A DNA stretch of 64,000 nt. Origin: Pseudoscleropodium purum (Eukaryota; Streptophyta; Bryopsida; Hypnales; Brachytheciaceae). The notes under the pieces were generated by a model, which saw only the letters and a list, made by a program, of their open reading frames with translations, had not been told where the DNA came from and made no database searches. Position numbers and translations under genes: made by a program. The stretch spans positions 8,620,501 to 8,684,500 of the forward strand of contig OZ017802.1 in the NCBI GenBank assembly GCA_963969395.1, read 5' to 3'. Every line of letters begins with the position of its first letter. Within the stretch, counting starts at the first letter, position 1. Shown one piece after another: positions 62,981 to 64,000 of this stretch.

Positions 62981-64000
62981 TTGTAGACATCATGTAGATA
63001 TTCTTTACATGAAATTCTAAAAGCACAAAAATTTGGTAAAAATTACAATTTTTTTAATACTAATTTAATATAAAATCACAATATAAAAAATACAAAATCA
63101 CTAAAACTTCTCACACCCTAAATATGATCAACATTTATATTCCATTAAAACAACTATACATAGCAATTCTCAAAGAATGTACAACCACAACGATTTGTCA
63201 TCACCAACACAATCATACCTTTTATAGTTTCTTCTAACGAGACACAAATAAAAGCACCTCCACTCTAAAGCCACTCTTCTATCAAGTAATTCAAAAACAT
63301 AATAAAAACCAACTTAAAATTCTTGCAAACCTTGATTGCTACTCATACAAATTCCAAAACAATATACATTCTCATCAAACTTCAAACCTATTTTGTCAAT
63401 TTAAGTGAAGAACTTCACTAACTCATCAACTTCACCTCTCTATTCCTATCTCTTAGCTATTTCATCTCAAGACTTCCAATATTCAATCTCATATAATTTG
63501 AGACATTTATGATAACATTTTAAACACGCCAAATATAATATAAATAAAAAATCTCCAATTTCATGTTAATTGTTAGGCTCATAGACACAAATTTTACAAA
63601 TGGAGAATTTTTTTAGTTGTGTAACTTTGAAATTATATTATATTTGTTTTGAATTTATTCCACCATTTTGTCCTATGGCATCCTCGTTCATATGAAAAAT
63701 GTAGTGCCCTAAAGAAAAGAAATCCATCCTTGCAAATAAAAAAATTTGCAAATTAAGTAGGTTCAATTGATTGGTTGCTTTAGGTTTTTAGTTTCACTAG
63801 GTCATGGGTGCTTTATTGTATGGTAATAGTGTCAAAGTGCAATCATACAAGTGAGCTTGGATTTAGAGGTTGGATTGAAAAAGCAATCCATTGTATAAAA
63901 CAAATTGTCCTCTTTTTGCAGAACGTGAGTTGATTTTTTTTATAGCAAACCATTGGAGATGGGATAATATAGGAAAACCTTGTTTTATAAATGCACAACT

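Larger units (their letters stand above)
59901..64000. other. AT-rich intergenic DNA to the window end
   Basis: No gene is supported. Contains family copy R7 and the foldback element at 62734-62980. The final kilobase shows nothing I can name. Confidence 0.5.

Noticed and set aside
1..64000. CRISPR array, operons or other bacterial features
   Set aside because: No regularly spaced direct repeats; spliced GRF gene and composition show nuclear plant DNA.

Overview
The window is nuclear DNA from a land plant. The one conventional gene, at 31270-34936 on the minus strand, is a Growth-Regulating Factor (GRF), a transcription factor family of green plants, and it has GT-AG introns. The surroundings are very AT-rich, gene-poor and full of small transposon-like repeats. 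The long GRF (794 residues in my model) and the unfamiliar multi-domain genes at the left end would suit a seedless plant, with a bryophyte favoured. That is an impression, not a proof.

Left end, 1-10.4 kb: an unusual cluster of three genes. Gene A1 (minus, from 2597 running off the left edge) has an N-terminal Cys/His domain I do not recognise, then coiled coils, then a RING finger. Gene A2 (plus, 6046-7308) has the same Cys/His domain, followed by a Gly/Ser/Tyr-rich low-complexity tail. Gene K (plus, 8347-9840) encodes a protein kinase with a DWG in place of DFG. Each of the three long reading frames is interrupted by exactly one in-frame TGA (631-633, 6421-6423, 9061-9063). In A2 the TGA aligns with a tryptophan of A1. 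Each gene is also preceded by a block of GTCCGCCC-type GC-rich repeats ending in a TATA-like site about 210-220 bases before the ATG. A fourth block (10243-10412) has no gene. Shared domain plus shared promoter layout suggest one uncharacterised gene family or cassette.

10.6-27.3 kb and 37-64 kb: AT-rich intergenic DNA. A family of about 935-bp repeats ends in TTAACCCCTAAAG...CTTTAGGGGTTAA. I place four near-complete copies, one complete copy split by two nested insertions, and several deleted or truncated ones. I find no transposase, so these look like non-autonomous DNA transposons. Other non-coding structures are a 112-bp foldback with a perfect 21-bp stem (46978-47089) and a foldback element flanked by a 12-bp direct repeat (62722-62992).

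27.35-36.97 kb: an island of balanced base composition holding the GRF gene, with QLQ, WRC, FFD, TQL and GGPL motifs in family order. Its miR396 target position is heavily diverged. The long flanks of the gene in this island contain no other gene I can support.
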